A DNA stretch of 64,000 bases. It comes from Papiliotrema nemorosa (Eukaryota; Basidiomycota; Tremellomycetes; Tremellales; Rhynchogastremaceae). The stretch lies in contig JASKOT010000025.1 of NCBI GenBank assembly GCA_032158125.1, positions 124,001-188,000 of the forward strand, read 5' to 3'. The position numbers and the translations under genes are program-made. Under the pieces are notes generated by a model. That model was not told the origin of the DNA, did no database searches, and saw only the letters and a list, made by a program, of their open reading frames with translations. Each line of letters starts with the position of its first letter. Position 1 is the stretch's first letter. Shown in pieces: positions 33,236 through 45,096 of the stretch.

Positions 33236-34893
33236 ATGACTTCCATACCTCGTCACATTCTCCTATCCTCTATCCACCCAGACCACCCCAAATCTGGTCT
33301 CTCCACTACTCCAGCCAAAACACGAAGCTCTTCTTGCTCTTCTTCACCTTGTTCGACAGCTACCAGCTTAGACGATCTGAACGATATCGACCGGATCAAC
33401 CATTTTAGGCCAATGTACGATTCGTCGGCTACTGTCACTGCTCATTTTGACGATTTGCACGTGAACAACGGGGAGTCGTCTAATGTTGTATCAAAAGATC
33501 CTGGATATCCTGGGAAGGGCAAGAGGAGATTTCCCGAAGAAGATGACGAAGATATATTGAGGGAGACGAACGATCGGTTCGTTCTCTTTCCGATCAAGTA
33601 TAACCAGGTGAGCTGCACTTCCCCGCAACAATGCATCATTGCGATACGGCTGGATGGCTGATACGGCCGCAGATATGGCACGCGTACAAAGCTTCTCAAG
33701 CTGCCTTCTGGACAGCAGAAGAGATTGACCTCATACACGATCTACACGATTGGAACGACCGGTTAACCGAAAACGAACGATTCTTCATTCTTCGCATATT
33801 GGCCTTTTTCGCCGCTAGCGACGGGATCGTAGGCGAGAATATCGTATCGCAATTCAGTATGGACGTTCAGATTGCAGAAGCGAGGGCGTTTTATGCGTTT
33901 CAGAGTATGATGGAGCAGGTTCACTCAGAGACGTATAGTCTGTTGATCGAGACGTATGTGAGGGACTCAGAGGAGAAGGATTTTCTGTTCAGAGGGATGG
34001 AGACGAGTAAGTGTCCTTGTGAGGTGTTTTAGAGGTGGCTGATGGTGCAGTCCCGGTGATCAAGAAAAAGGCGGACTGGGCAATGAAGTACATCACTGAA
34101 GAATTGGTGAGCTCTCTCTCCAAGGCACTGCTGAGTTGAGCGCTAATACAAAGCCGTTCCGGGTACGACTGGTAGCGTTCGCCTGCGTCGAGGGAATCTT
34201 CTTCTCAGGGAGCTTTGCGGCTATATTTTGGCTCAAAAAGAGGGGCTTGATGCCCGGGTTGACATTTTCCAACGAGTTGATCAGCCGGGACGAAGGGACG
34301 CATACGGTGAGTCAGACAATTTGGTGCCGCTGTATGGGACCAGCTGACAAGCAGGACTTTGCATGTTTGGTACGCTCTCTTGCCAGATGGCCTCTTCCTA
34401 CGTGACACTGATGACAGCTGTATGAACACCTCCGACATCAATGTCCGGAAGACCAAGTGCAGGAGATCATCTCTGAAGCTGTCGAGATTGAAAAGGAGTT
34501 CTTGACCGAGGCTCTTCCTTGTGCCTTGATAGGCATCAATGCCGATGTCAGTTGATTGGAACACATTGTCCAACGAGCTGACTCGTAGCTCATGCGCCGT
34601 TATATTGAATTTGTGGCGGACAGACTGCTAGTCGCACTGGGGTGTTCAAAGCTCTACAACGCGACAAATCCGTTCGACTGGATGGAACTGATATCGCTTC
34701 AAGGGAAGGCTAGTAAGTCACAAGCTTCCTCGATATTGTGAGATCGCTGATCGCAGACTTCTTTGAAAGCAGAGTGTCATCGTACCAAAAGGCCAATGTG
34801 TCTCAATCGGTTACACCTCCCTCGTGGAACGACCAGGAGAAGGAGAAGGAGCAGAATTCGAGGAGGGCATTCAGGACGGATGTGGATTTCTAA
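33236..34893 (+). CDS. RNR2: Ribonucleoside-diphosphate reductase small subunit (R2)
   Basis: Eight exons: 33236-33607, 33673-34006, 34051-34106, 34154-34306, 34355-34369, 34418-34546, 34589-34712, 34757-34893; 439 aa. R2 houses the di-iron centre and tyrosyl radical used by R1 to make deoxyribonucleotides. Visible are [41 protein letters not shown] (ligands Glu and His, and the radical Tyr in SLLIETY), [37 protein letters not shown] and [14 protein letters not shown]. The C-terminal FRTDVDF fits the R1-binding tail. A 15-nt microexon (34355-34369) encodes only DFACL. The usual GLHC before DFACL reads GTHT here. A Ser-rich N-terminal region of about 100 residues precedes the core, as in fungal R2. 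Confidence 0.93.
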
Positions 34894-34987
34894 TGTACTT
34901 CTCGCAGACTTGACACTACTCTACTGTATCGACTATTCAGACCTTTATACACTCTACACCTACTGTAGCATAGCCCACACCCAGATC

Positions 34988-35048
34988 ATGCACCCTTCAT
35001 GCACCCTTCATGCACCCTTCATGCACCCTTCATGCACCCTTCATGCAG
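34988..35048. repeat. 11-bp tandem repeat, five perfect copies plus a partial sixth
   Basis: The unit ATGCACCCTTC occurs five times head to tail (34988-35042), followed by ATGCAG. It lies about 245-300 bp upstream of the PEP4-like start. It could be a variable-number repeat or a multiplied regulator site (TGCACCC-like). Confidence 0.9.
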
Positions 35049-35080
35049 ACTCGACGCACTGCTGGATCCGGTCAAGTCGC

Positions 35081-35117
35081 TTTTGCCACCCTGCTACGTC
35101 ATCGTTGGGTGGCAAAA
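35081..35117. promoter_or_regulatory. Inverted repeat of PACE-like elements around TACGTCA
   Basis: TTTTGCCACCC (35081-35091) and GGGTGGCAAAA (35107-35117) are perfect 11-bp inverted arms with a 15-base spacer containing TACGTCA, a CRE/ATF-type half site. GGTGGCAAA is the yeast proteasome-associated control element bound by Rpn4. The location is 170-210 bp upstream of a protease start codon. Confidence 0.55.
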
Positions 35118-35290
35118 ATGAACTTTCCCTATTACCCGATTCGGTTATTACCACAAGCGGAGATGTCCACCTCCCTTCCTGCCTTCCCCCTCCCATCCCG
35201 GTCTGAGACGACACCTCATCGCCATCTTCTTCCTATACCCCCCCTTACCTACCACCTTGCACTTTCTGTTACTCTCCATCGATACTCATC

Positions 35291-36813
<1,523 letters not shown>

Positions 36814-37116
36814 GGTCTGTTGCATGTTGGATCCCAAGGAGTTGTTGAATCGAGGCGTCGAGCAGTTGAGGAGTTACAAGGAGGAAGTCAGAAGTATACC
36901 CCGATATAGCACAGAGATACATGTTTGCATTCGACTCAGGAGCAGTAAGAGGCATATACAGTCCAGATGAATCCAGTCGAGGATGGTCCGTAGCGCATGT
37001 ATGAACGTAGAATACAACACTCGAGAATCATGGTTTGGGCTGGGGGGGACGGGTAGTCCAGTCACCCATTATTCTGAAACCCCCAGGTTGAAATGTCTGG
37101 TTCTTGCTTCATCCCC

Positions 37117-37949
37117 ATGAGTCGGTATTTGTTCTCCACCTTCGATGTGACGAGGCAAGGTGATTGTCCAGCACCGACCGGTGATAGGAATACTGACCAG
37201 ACAGTGTTTCACGTGAGCAAGCTCTCGTTGGCGATAGTCAACCTCAAACCGTTACTCCCAGGGCGTCAGTCAGCATCTCCCATCCTCCACCCAAGTCGAC
37301 CCTAATTCTGAACCAACATCAATCTGGATCTGACGACACAGACGTGCTGGTGTTGCCCCATCGAGTCGTGCCTCGGATAAACGACCTCGACCCGAATGAA
37401 GTCTCAGACTTATTCTTGACTGTGCAGAGGGTAGGAGGGGTAGTCGAAAAGGCATACAACGCTGAAGCATTGACAATCTCCATTCAAGTGAGTTTAACCT
37501 GTATCCTCTTTCACATCCGACCGCCTTCATGGTGCGCTCTAAGGATCACAACGTAGAGTCTACATGTGTGGAGAGAGACTGAGGCTTAGGACGGTATATC
37601 GGCAGGTCAGAGTGTACCGCATGTTCACGTGCACATCTTACCTCGGTTCTCGACAGATTTCAAGGGGAAAAACGACGATATCTACCCCGCGTTGGAGTCT
37701 TCCGAACAGGCACTCCGGGGCGACTTGGAGCAGAATGAAGCCCTTGACCCAGAGTCGTCGACAGGTGAAGACCGATCGCAAGTAGCGCCGGGAAACGGAG
37801 AAGGGGACGGAGGAAAGGGCGAGAGGGGCGCAAGTGCGAGGGTGAGAGAGGTCGGACGAGCTTGGGAAGGGGTCAAAGATGAAGATAGACGATCTAGAAA
37901 TATGGAAGAGATGGAACAAGAGGCTTTATGGCTCCAGGGTTTCTTCTAG
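37117..37949 (+). CDS. HNT2: FHIT-type dinucleoside triphosphate hydrolase (HIT family)
   Basis: Exons 37117-37159, 37205-37264, 37342-37487, 37590-37949; 202 aa. A start at 37093 would add eight residues; [14 protein letters not shown] fits FHIT N-termini better. FHIT/Aph1 enzymes cleave Ap3A to AMP and ADP. The fold landmarks are [79 protein letters not shown] and the histidine triad HVHVH. After the triad comes a 70-residue acidic/Gly-rich insertion ([14 protein letters not shown]) before the conserved C-terminal helix ([14 protein letters not shown]), the usual layout in fungal and animal FHIT but longer. No targeting signal seen. Confidence 0.9.
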
Positions 37950-38120
37950 ATATTATGTGAGTGTTCTGAGATGGATCCGGCCAAAGCTGAAGACAGATGA
38001 TGATGCATGAACCGCACGATTGTCAAGCCAGCTTTGACGCGTTCCCCCAGTCATTGACTATGGCTGCCAACGTCGAGCATACAGTTCATCCAGCTTGAAG
38101 CTGGTACAACGGTGTCGCGC

Positions 38121-39665
38121 TCAAGCGGTGTAGCCCATGTGTGCACCCCTCGTTGCAAAATTCGCCTTTTCCTCGTCCTTTCGTCGCCGGAATTGAAGCT
38201 TGTATTTGCGTCGCTCATACAGGACATATCCGACCACGAGAAGGGTCAGAACGACCAAACCTATTGATCAGCGTCCTCATCAGATGTGCGGTATGCTCGA
38301 AAAGCTGATCTACAGGAAGGAGTTGAGTTTCATTGAAGACTTACCACCGAAGATGCCCAGACCAATCGGGAGGACTTGCAATTTCTGGCCTGGTATAGGC
38401 GTTGTCTACTAATCAGAACAAGCTCACACCATCTCGCTACATCGCACGAGGACCCGGTGCGGAGTCTCAGAGGAGGGGCGGCACGAAGATGCTAAACATA
38501 TAGGACATACAGAGGTGGTGACTTCCGCAGCGGCTGCTGTGGCTGTTGATCCGGCTGATGTGGGGGCGTTGACGACTATGATTGATGCAGTCTGCGATTT
38601 AGCACTTTTGCGTTTGTCACGTATGATTTATTGTTGCTCACGTCGATTGACAAAGATGTTGTGGTCGGCTGGGTGATTGTCGAGATTCCTGTCACAAGCC
38701 TTGTCTGGGAAGAAAGAGACAGGCTGTCAAGCGGCGTGCCCTGCCCAGAGTTTGTTCTGCTTGGTGTAGAGGAAGAAGGACCAGAGCGATCAGAGCTGCT
38801 GTTTGCAACAAAGCTAGTAGACTGGCCTGGGGTAGAGGTGGTGCTTGTGGCACTTGAGGAAGGTGTCGGAGCATTCTGCACTTCAGCGGAGACCGTTCAG
38901 GCCACTTACGACCACGATATCGACGGAGAAGCTGCTCGATAAGGACAACGATGAGATGGAGCTTGACATAATCGGTCTAGAGCTTGGAGTTTCCGTTGCC
39001 GAAATGGAGGCATTGGCGGTGGGCGTGGCGTTGATGAGCGATGCGCTCAGAGCCGAAGTCAGAGTGGTGCTCAGCACAGTAGCATTGGTCGTCAAGGACC
39101 CGCTTGACAGACTCGATACCAAACTCGCAGAGATCGACGATTGGCTGGTAGCCGTATCGACCGCGACCTTCTGGACGTTTCCTCGGGTGGTCCCATTCGT
39201 TACGTTGGCACCAGAAGTATCCGTCGTGGACCCTAGACCGGAGTCACTGCCTATATTTTGCCCATTGAGAAAGGTGGTGCAGAAGGACTGGGAGGGGTCC
39301 GATACGAGAGTCAAGCATTTCTGGGTCATGGTACCTAATGATCTTCAATCAGCAGTTTCCCCTAATCGAGTCGGAAGGAGGTGAGAATCCTACAAGGGAA
39401 TGTCGACAGACGACTCTGTCACTTCTATCACCTTGACTCCCGGTCTTTGACCCTGCCTCTCCAGGACAGGATCGCGGCGATATTTCTTATGATACGCCTT
39501 GTCCGTCCATTCTTCCAGCCTATGAACCGCGATCCATCTTTGAGCGACACGTACGGGTGGGGATACGTGCTCGGCATATTCGGTGACAAGATCAGGCAGA
39601 GCGAGAGTGGATGTGAGAGAGGCGAAGATGAACAGAGGGAACAGAAGTGGCACTGCCGGGATCAT
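38121..39665 (-). CDS. Ser/Thr-rich type I membrane protein with signal peptide
   Basis: Exons include 39394-39665, 38910-39342, an exon ending at 38875, and three or four short exons down to the stop at 38121. No family recognised. A clear signal peptide (MIPAVPLLFPLFIFASLTST LALP, cleavage near LALP) leads an ectodomain with a basic, Trp-containing first part (RWIAVHRLEEWTDKAYHKKY), a two-cysteine segment (KCLTLVSDPSQSFCTTF) and a long Ser/Thr/Asn-rich mucin-like stretch with many N-x-S/T sites. Two similar joints, DIVVNAPTPS and SIIVVNAPTS, fall at exon borders and suggest an internal duplication. The transmembrane helix is IGLGIFGGLVVLTLLVVGYV, then LYERRKYKLQFRRRKDEEKA as a short cytoplasmic tail. 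It is probably a glycosylated cell-wall-spanning surface protein. Introns in the 3' part are approximate. Confidence 0.7.
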
Positions 39666-40183
39666 GCTTCGAGCACTGATGAAAAGACCTCGACCAGCGA
39701 GCAGCGATCAGGAGATTGTATGCGCAGGTGAGGAGCTGAGGTGGTGGAGTATACTCATTGTAACGGGCATGATGCATTATATATCTGCTGCCCCTCAAAG
39801 AGAGTGCTAAGGTCGTCGTCGGGAGCGACCAAAAACCAAGCGACCAAGCGTAGTTCCTGGATACCTTGCCCCGGTGCCCCTCTCGGCAGGTATGCTCAAG
39901 ACTCGCTCTTCATGGCTCACACGGGATCCCAAGCAAGGGGGCACTGTGTCAATGCACCACCCTTCCCAATACATAGACTGTAGGGTGATTGGGCTCTTGT
40001 TTGTGTGGTACTTTCGGGTTGAGTGATGTTTCTACGCTGATCTGGTTGACTCGACTTCCTTTCCCCTCTCTCGGCCATGCCATCGACCAACCCATTCCTC
40101 AATGTTCAACTTCATCTCTCATCCCATTCCAGTTGGAATTCTACCTCTTGCTTGTCATTCGCACCTCGAGTGGACCACTCAGC
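39666..40183. other. Divergent intergenic region
   Basis: 518 bp between the start codons of the Ser/Thr-rich membrane protein (minus) and the unknown gene at 40184 (plus). No supported gene; short open frames only. Confidence 0.45.
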
Positions 40184-41105
40184 ATGCGTACCTACTCTGC
40201 ATCCTCCGAGAGCGATATCGCCTCGTCGTTTGAAGCTCTATCCATTTCGTCGTCCAACGTTGTCGCCCCGAAAGTCTTGTCAGCCTCCTGGAAGAAGACA
40301 CCAAAGAGAGGTGCTGGAGCCAAGAAGTACTCGGATCTCCCCTCCAAACAGGTGGAACTGCGACTCCATGCGGTGTTAGTCTCACGTCAACTACATATCT
40401 TCGTCAACGTGAGGTAGGATGGCTGACGATATAGCAAATCCATGGACGATATTTCCTCTGATGGTGATTCCTCAGACACGGAGACTGTCTCGGGAGCGCG
40501 TCTCTCCTCCAGTATCCCATCTTCTGTGCTCATCACGGACGACGAGAGCATCAGCGAGATGAGCTCCGAGGACGCTACTGCCAGCATCGACTCGTGAGTC
40601 AAATTACGGTATGTCAATCTCTACCATGCCTGACCTGAGCAGTTTCCTCGAGAATCCCAAGGAGTTCACCGGGGACAAAGCCAACAAGCTTCGACTTTGG
40701 CAGGCTCTTTGTATCGAGGTATGTCCCACTTCAGAGTTGAGAGAGGCTGACGCCAAGCTCGGTTTGGTAGAACCGGCCAACGATCTTGACCTTCCCGACG
40801 TTCCTTCTCTCTTCCGACCGGTCAGTCCGACAGACACCGACAAGACTCCCACTCAGCCCACTTTCGACCTTCCAAGATCGCTTACGCAAGCTCGAAAGTT
40901 GCTCAAGGAGCATGCGCATGTTAATTTGAAGGATTACCTGGAAGAACGAGCGAGGGGCACGAAGAAATTTGACCATTTGAGGTTTGAGAGTGCGCGGGCG
41001 TTGATGAAGTATACGAGGGACAATGGGAGGTGGTGTAAGCTTTCGAGGGCCAAGGGGGAGTGGTTGGAGCCTCTATTGAAGGATTTCCGAGGTAAAAGGT
41101 TCTAA
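40184..41105 (+). CDS. Hypothetical protein, 270 aa
   Basis: Three exons: 40184-40374, 40435-40593, 40643-41105, total 813 nt; both introns are in phase 2. No family recognised with certainty. The N-terminal half is Ser/Asp/Glu-rich (ISSDGDSSDTETVSGARLSS). The C-terminal half is likely folded and helical: FLENPKEFTGDKANKLRLWQ, PRSLTQARKLLKEHAHVNLK, DYLEERARGTKKFDHLRF, ESARALMKYTRDNGRW and a basic end (EPLLKDFRGKRF). The block around ARKLLKEHAHVNLKDYLEER reminds me of small basidiomycete proteins with a conserved LLKEHxHxNxKDY stretch, but I cannot name a family. It is next to the 41.4-47.8 kb cluster but differs in intron phase and sequence, so I do not count it as a member. Confidence 0.65.
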
Positions 41106-41356
41106 TGATAGTTCAGCTGCTACCGTACCATCTACTGTACAGGAGATCCGGTCAGGGGTGGGGGAAGGATCTGTGGTGCGAATCTATCTTCACAGGCTAC
41201 GTACTTTGTGCTATACAATCAAGGATGCATGCTCGTCATCAAGATATGCTGCGCCGAAGCTCATGCTTCACTTCCCGTGCTGAAAGCGTCTGTCGGAACA
41301 AGAACAAGCAGTTGGACATCAATCGCCACAGACACCTTTCTCCCATGACCCCTGCC

Positions 41357-41369
41357 CAGTATATAATGA
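41357..41369 (+). promoter_or_regulatory. Possible TATA box of the first cluster gene
   Basis: CAGTATATAATGAG lies about 30 bp before the proposed ATG at 41394. The spacing is short for a fungal TATA, so it supports transcription starting nearby only weakly. Confidence 0.3.
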
Positions 41370-41393
41370 GATGGCAATGATGATGGCAACCAA

Positions 41394-42878
41394 ATGCCAT
41401 CTTCTCAGTTTGCCAAGGACCTTCCTTTGTATATCACCAAAGGCGGAGGACAGATTGATAGCCTTCCATACATGCGAAGTCCACCGCATGTTCGCTTCCC
41501 CGAACATACCGGACACCCCTATCTCCGCCACCCGGAGCGCAATGTCGATAGTTCGCATCATCATAATCTCATTGCTCTCTACACCTCAGCGATGGAAAAC
41601 TAATCACCTTCCCCCTCTATAGATAACCTCACTATAGATCCTACTATCATCCGGACAGTGTTACCTATCCTACGACGCGAATTGCGGAAACGAGAAATCA
41701 GTCTCGAAGTGAGCGGGTGGCGGGAACCATTAGTGAGAGACACTCGACTGCTGAAGCATGGTACTGCCACTCTTACTGGTGAGTCCCAAATTTTTGTCTA
41801 TATGCAATGTACATTGTGCTGAGTTGACATCAGATTTGTCCGAGACCAAAGGGCGATTCGCGGTGGACGAATCTGCCCAGGTTGCAGTAAATTGGCAGGC
41901 GAACGACGCTCCGGCTTTCTCGGAGGTCCTATCCTTCTGCCAGAGTCATCAGCTCGACTCGATCATCCCGAGTCTCGTCGCTCTCGAGAAGTCGTGCAGA
42001 GGTGCCAACCTTGATTTTGGCCAAGTAGCGGACAACGAGGAAGTGTGCTCTGCGTTGTGTCTGACATATGATAAGTTGTTGGAAGCGCGACATGCCAAAA
42101 AGAAGTCTCAGGAGGGTAAAGAACTCACTGCGACTGAAGAAAAAGAAATGAAGATCGGAAGAACAATACTGCATTCGATCAACGTCTCGATCGACTGGTG
42201 GAAAGGTGCGCACGCACGGGATTGTCTTCGGCCGCGCTGACATTTAGAGAATGCACTGAAGCTCTACTGGAAGGATCTTGAGCTGAGCACGGTCGATCCG
42301 GATGATATACAAAGGGTCATGTGGTGTATCGAAAAGGCAAAGTCGACGTTGTCCATCAACCCAACAGCGACCAGAATTCTTGACGAGAGATATGCGCTCC
42401 TCGAGCATACCTTGAAACAAGTCACGTCTGAGCCATCTATCTCCAGGGACGCAGAGCGGTCCATTCGAGAAAACTCGGTATCCGTCGAGATGAAGGTGCT
42501 ACGGACAATGCACCTCACCGAGGAAGAGGAAGTGTGGCTCAGCAGTGAGGGATAGCCACTGAGACTGGAGCAGAGCTGACAAGTCCAGAATGGCTACCTT
42601 CGGTATTGGGCCGTAAACTCTCGATTGACCACTATGAAAGCGCTACCGACCTTAAAGACAGCGCCATCAGAGTAAACACCATCTACCAGAAGATTGATCG
42701 ATATGTCGAGTACCTGGATGAAGTGACGCAAAGCACAAGTGATATCGATGACAAAGACGCCGATGTGGTATCGGATGATGTGGCGAATGAATTGTCGGTG
42801 TTGATGCGGCTTGGACCTGATTTCAAGATTGCCCTGGGTGAGACGGTCCACTATAGAGCTCGGAAAAGAGGGTTCTGA
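41394..42878 (+). CDS. Cluster family protein 1 (unknown function)
   Basis: Proposed exons 41394-41550, 41623-41778, 41834-42205, 42248-42544, 42589-42878; 423 aa. The last four exons are firm; the first (donor GTTCGC) is tentative. No known domain. The second exon (NNLTIDPTIIRTVLPILRRE) matches the start of the gene at 46861. The third carries DESAQVAVNWQANDAPAFSE and ends at SINVSIDWWK; the fourth ends EEEEVWLS; the fifth holds LSIDHYESATDLKD and VEYLDEVTQS. All junctions are phase 1. The pattern D-x-SA-x(3)-VN-x-Q then FC-x(5)-L-x-S is shared with the gene at 45097. The protein is predicted to be helical and soluble, with no signal peptide or membrane segment. Confidence 0.65.
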
Positions 42879-43236
42879 AGGCAATGAACAATTACATAGA
42901 CGGTAGACGATATCTCGGATACGCGTGCGGGCAAGAATGATCGGGCAGAGTCGAGATGCGTTAGGGCGACAGTCCAAAGACTATCGTTGCGACGAAGCAT
43001 GATCGTCTTGGGTTGCGTGATTACTGTAGTGAGGGGGAGGGATTAATAGGGATATTGGGTGTTGAAGTGATCGAGAACAAAGTAATGGATAGATGAGATG
43101 TGTATAGTGACTGAGATGAGTTTTCTGGTAGGCTGTGCAAATTCGACCCACTTTCATACAGTAGATGACCCAACTACCGTCACTCTCGTCTGCCTGTGGT
43201 AATACCTCGACCCTTGCCTCTCCGCACCTTTCCGCC
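42879..43236. other. Convergent intergenic region inside the cluster
   Basis: 358 bp between the stops of cluster genes 1 (plus) and 2 (minus). No gene seen; it should contain two 3' UTRs. Confidence 0.5.
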
Positions 43237-44573
43237 TCACTCTAGCCGTCTGAATGTCAACTCTGGGGAAGAGGGCGCGCTAGTGGATTTCGCCTTGTTG
43301 TAAAGGTTGATCAAGCCGCCCAGCTGGCTCAGAATTTCACTGTGCACCCCTGCCACTCTTATGCCGTGGAAGCGATCTTCGTCCAGACTCTCGTCCATGG
43401 CGGCCGCGTGAACCTCAAAGTACGCAGTTCTGACCCGTTCGCCAATGGACTCGGCCCGCGCGCCGTGAGAGAGGATATTCTCGTCTCCCCGCTTGCAATA
43501 GGACAAAAGGTCGCTTCCGTTCTTCTCAAAGACATCCGCTCCAAATTCTGAAGGTAAGTGATCATGACGTACGGAGGGAATCAGATACAGCTCACGATTC
43601 AACCAGATCATGTCCTCTTGTTTGTTGTTCTCTTCGCGAGAATCGACGATAACTTGACTGACGTATGCCACGCGTTCGGCAGGCAGCATGCTAGGTCTCA
43701 CCAAGGGCTTCACCCCTGGGAGACTGTTGATGGTTAGCCCTTCAAAGTTGTTAATGTAGTAATCAAGCACTGAAAGCATGGATTCCACAGCCGGTAAGTC
43801 GGTCTGCTCGCCATCATCCTCGACGGAGTAGTTAGAGCGCTGATCGTACAGGCCTTGAGTCCACTTTGACATGGCGGGAATCCAGATTCTGTCATCGTCA
43901 ATAGTCCTATACGTCCCCTTCATGATGTCGTCGCCAGAGTCTATGATCTCAGTACGGGTAGATCCATATGTCAAGGACATTTCACACTCACGCTGCCACC
44001 AGACCAAAAGCGTTTGCTTTTGGGCAAGAACATCTCTCGTCACGACATGCGCCGAATCTCCCCCGTCAGAGTGTCTGTCTCTGTCTGCCTGAACAGCTGT
44101 GCGGTCAATATCTGAGGCGAAAATGCTGTACAAAGGGTCCTGAATCGACAGCTGCTGTGAACCATCGATCTTGATGGCTGATTTGGCCGCGTGGAGGAGT
44201 CCTCGTAGACCAGGAACAGACTGCTTGACACCGTGAGCTTCCTCGCTGTGGGCCAATGCCTGCTCAAGCACCCGTACATCAGCCAAGGACCATTTGAAGC
44301 TGTCGAGATCGTCCAATCGGTGCGGAAAAGCTGAGGGGAGCTAGCCCAAGCTTCAACCCCAAACTCACCTCTAAGGGTTGGGCCGACCATGGCAGTAAAT
44401 CTGCGGCTGCTGGCCAGGGGCTCAACTTCGTCAGATATGGACTGGTCCATATTCTCCAAGGCTAAAGCACACGCTGACTCGACAGCCTTCACTTCGATAG
44501 AGCTGATCAATGACCATAGAATCTCACCCCGATTGGATAGACTGGTCTCCTTCACGGTGTCAATGTCTGCCAT
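43237..44573 (-). CDS. Cluster family protein 2 (unknown function)
   Basis: Exons 44369-44573, 43992-44330, 43596-43940, 43237-43547; 399 aa. The two downstream introns (43941-43991, 51 nt; 43548-43595, 48 nt) contain no stop and keep the frame, so an unspliced reading is open. I prefer splicing because both have GTGAGT/GTGAGC donors, TAG/CAG ends and phase 1, and because they fall after LLVWWQ and DMIWLN, the module ends seen in the sister genes. No known domain. Module A: EILWSLISSIEVKAVESACA; B: WSLADVRVLEQALAHSEEAH; C: SMLSVLDYYINNFEGLTINS; D: QFGADVFEKNGSDLLSYCKR. Mainly acidic, helical, soluble. It is the only cluster member on the minus strand. Confidence 0.7.
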
Positions 44574-45096
44574 GTTGATGTCTAGACCAGAGGACTCGGT
44601 GCAATGGGACTTCTGTCGAAGACACGACTCGACTGGACAGACTTTACACCAATATGCGATTAGTGCAACGAGTCGGGGCAGACAATCTGAAGTACAAAGA
44701 TTATCTCCAGCGCAGGCGCACGAGGGAAGGCGGGCTACGGTAAGTCAATTGTCTAACGTCTGAGTGAGAGAGACTCTATGAAAGGTGTGTCCGCGATATG
44801 ACATCGGCAGACGACTAGAAATCGTTTGGAGCAAGGGCAAAAGAGGCATACCGGCACAAGCATTTGCTCGACAGTCGTCGAGGAGGGATCCTTTCACTCC
44901 TGCGCGAGACATGTTTCAAATATCGCCTCTTTGATTCGATCAAAGGCGCTCGTTTCGATTCTAGATAGCCTCTTGATACTTCTACAATACTGGGCATATC
45001 CTACCAGCCAGCTCACTCACCAATTTTACCGTACCCCTTTACCTCTGAACATACTCTGCAGATTCGCTTCGGTGTTTTTGAGACTTATACAACACC
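44574..45096. other. Divergent promoter region between cluster genes 2 and 3
   Basis: 523 bp between two start codons facing away from each other. Short plus-strand open frames are present, but none joins to the neighbours with good splice sites. Confidence 0.45.

Larger units (their letters stand above)
34894..35290. promoter_or_regulatory. Promoter region of the vacuolar aspartyl protease gene
   Basis: 397 bp between RNR2 and the PEP4-like gene. It contains five tandem copies of an 11-bp unit (34988-35042) and an inverted pair of PACE-like elements (35081-35117) around a TACGTCA core. It is CT-rich from 35160 to the start codon. No gene seen. Confidence 0.5.

Noticed and set aside
34988..35048. 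CRISPR-like array
   Set aside because: Direct tandem repeat without spacers in a eukaryotic intergenic region.
40184..41105. The gene at 40184 as a fifth member of the unknown-family cluster
   Set aside because: Its introns are phase 2, it lacks the WWK/WLxS module ends, and its C-terminal block is of a different type.
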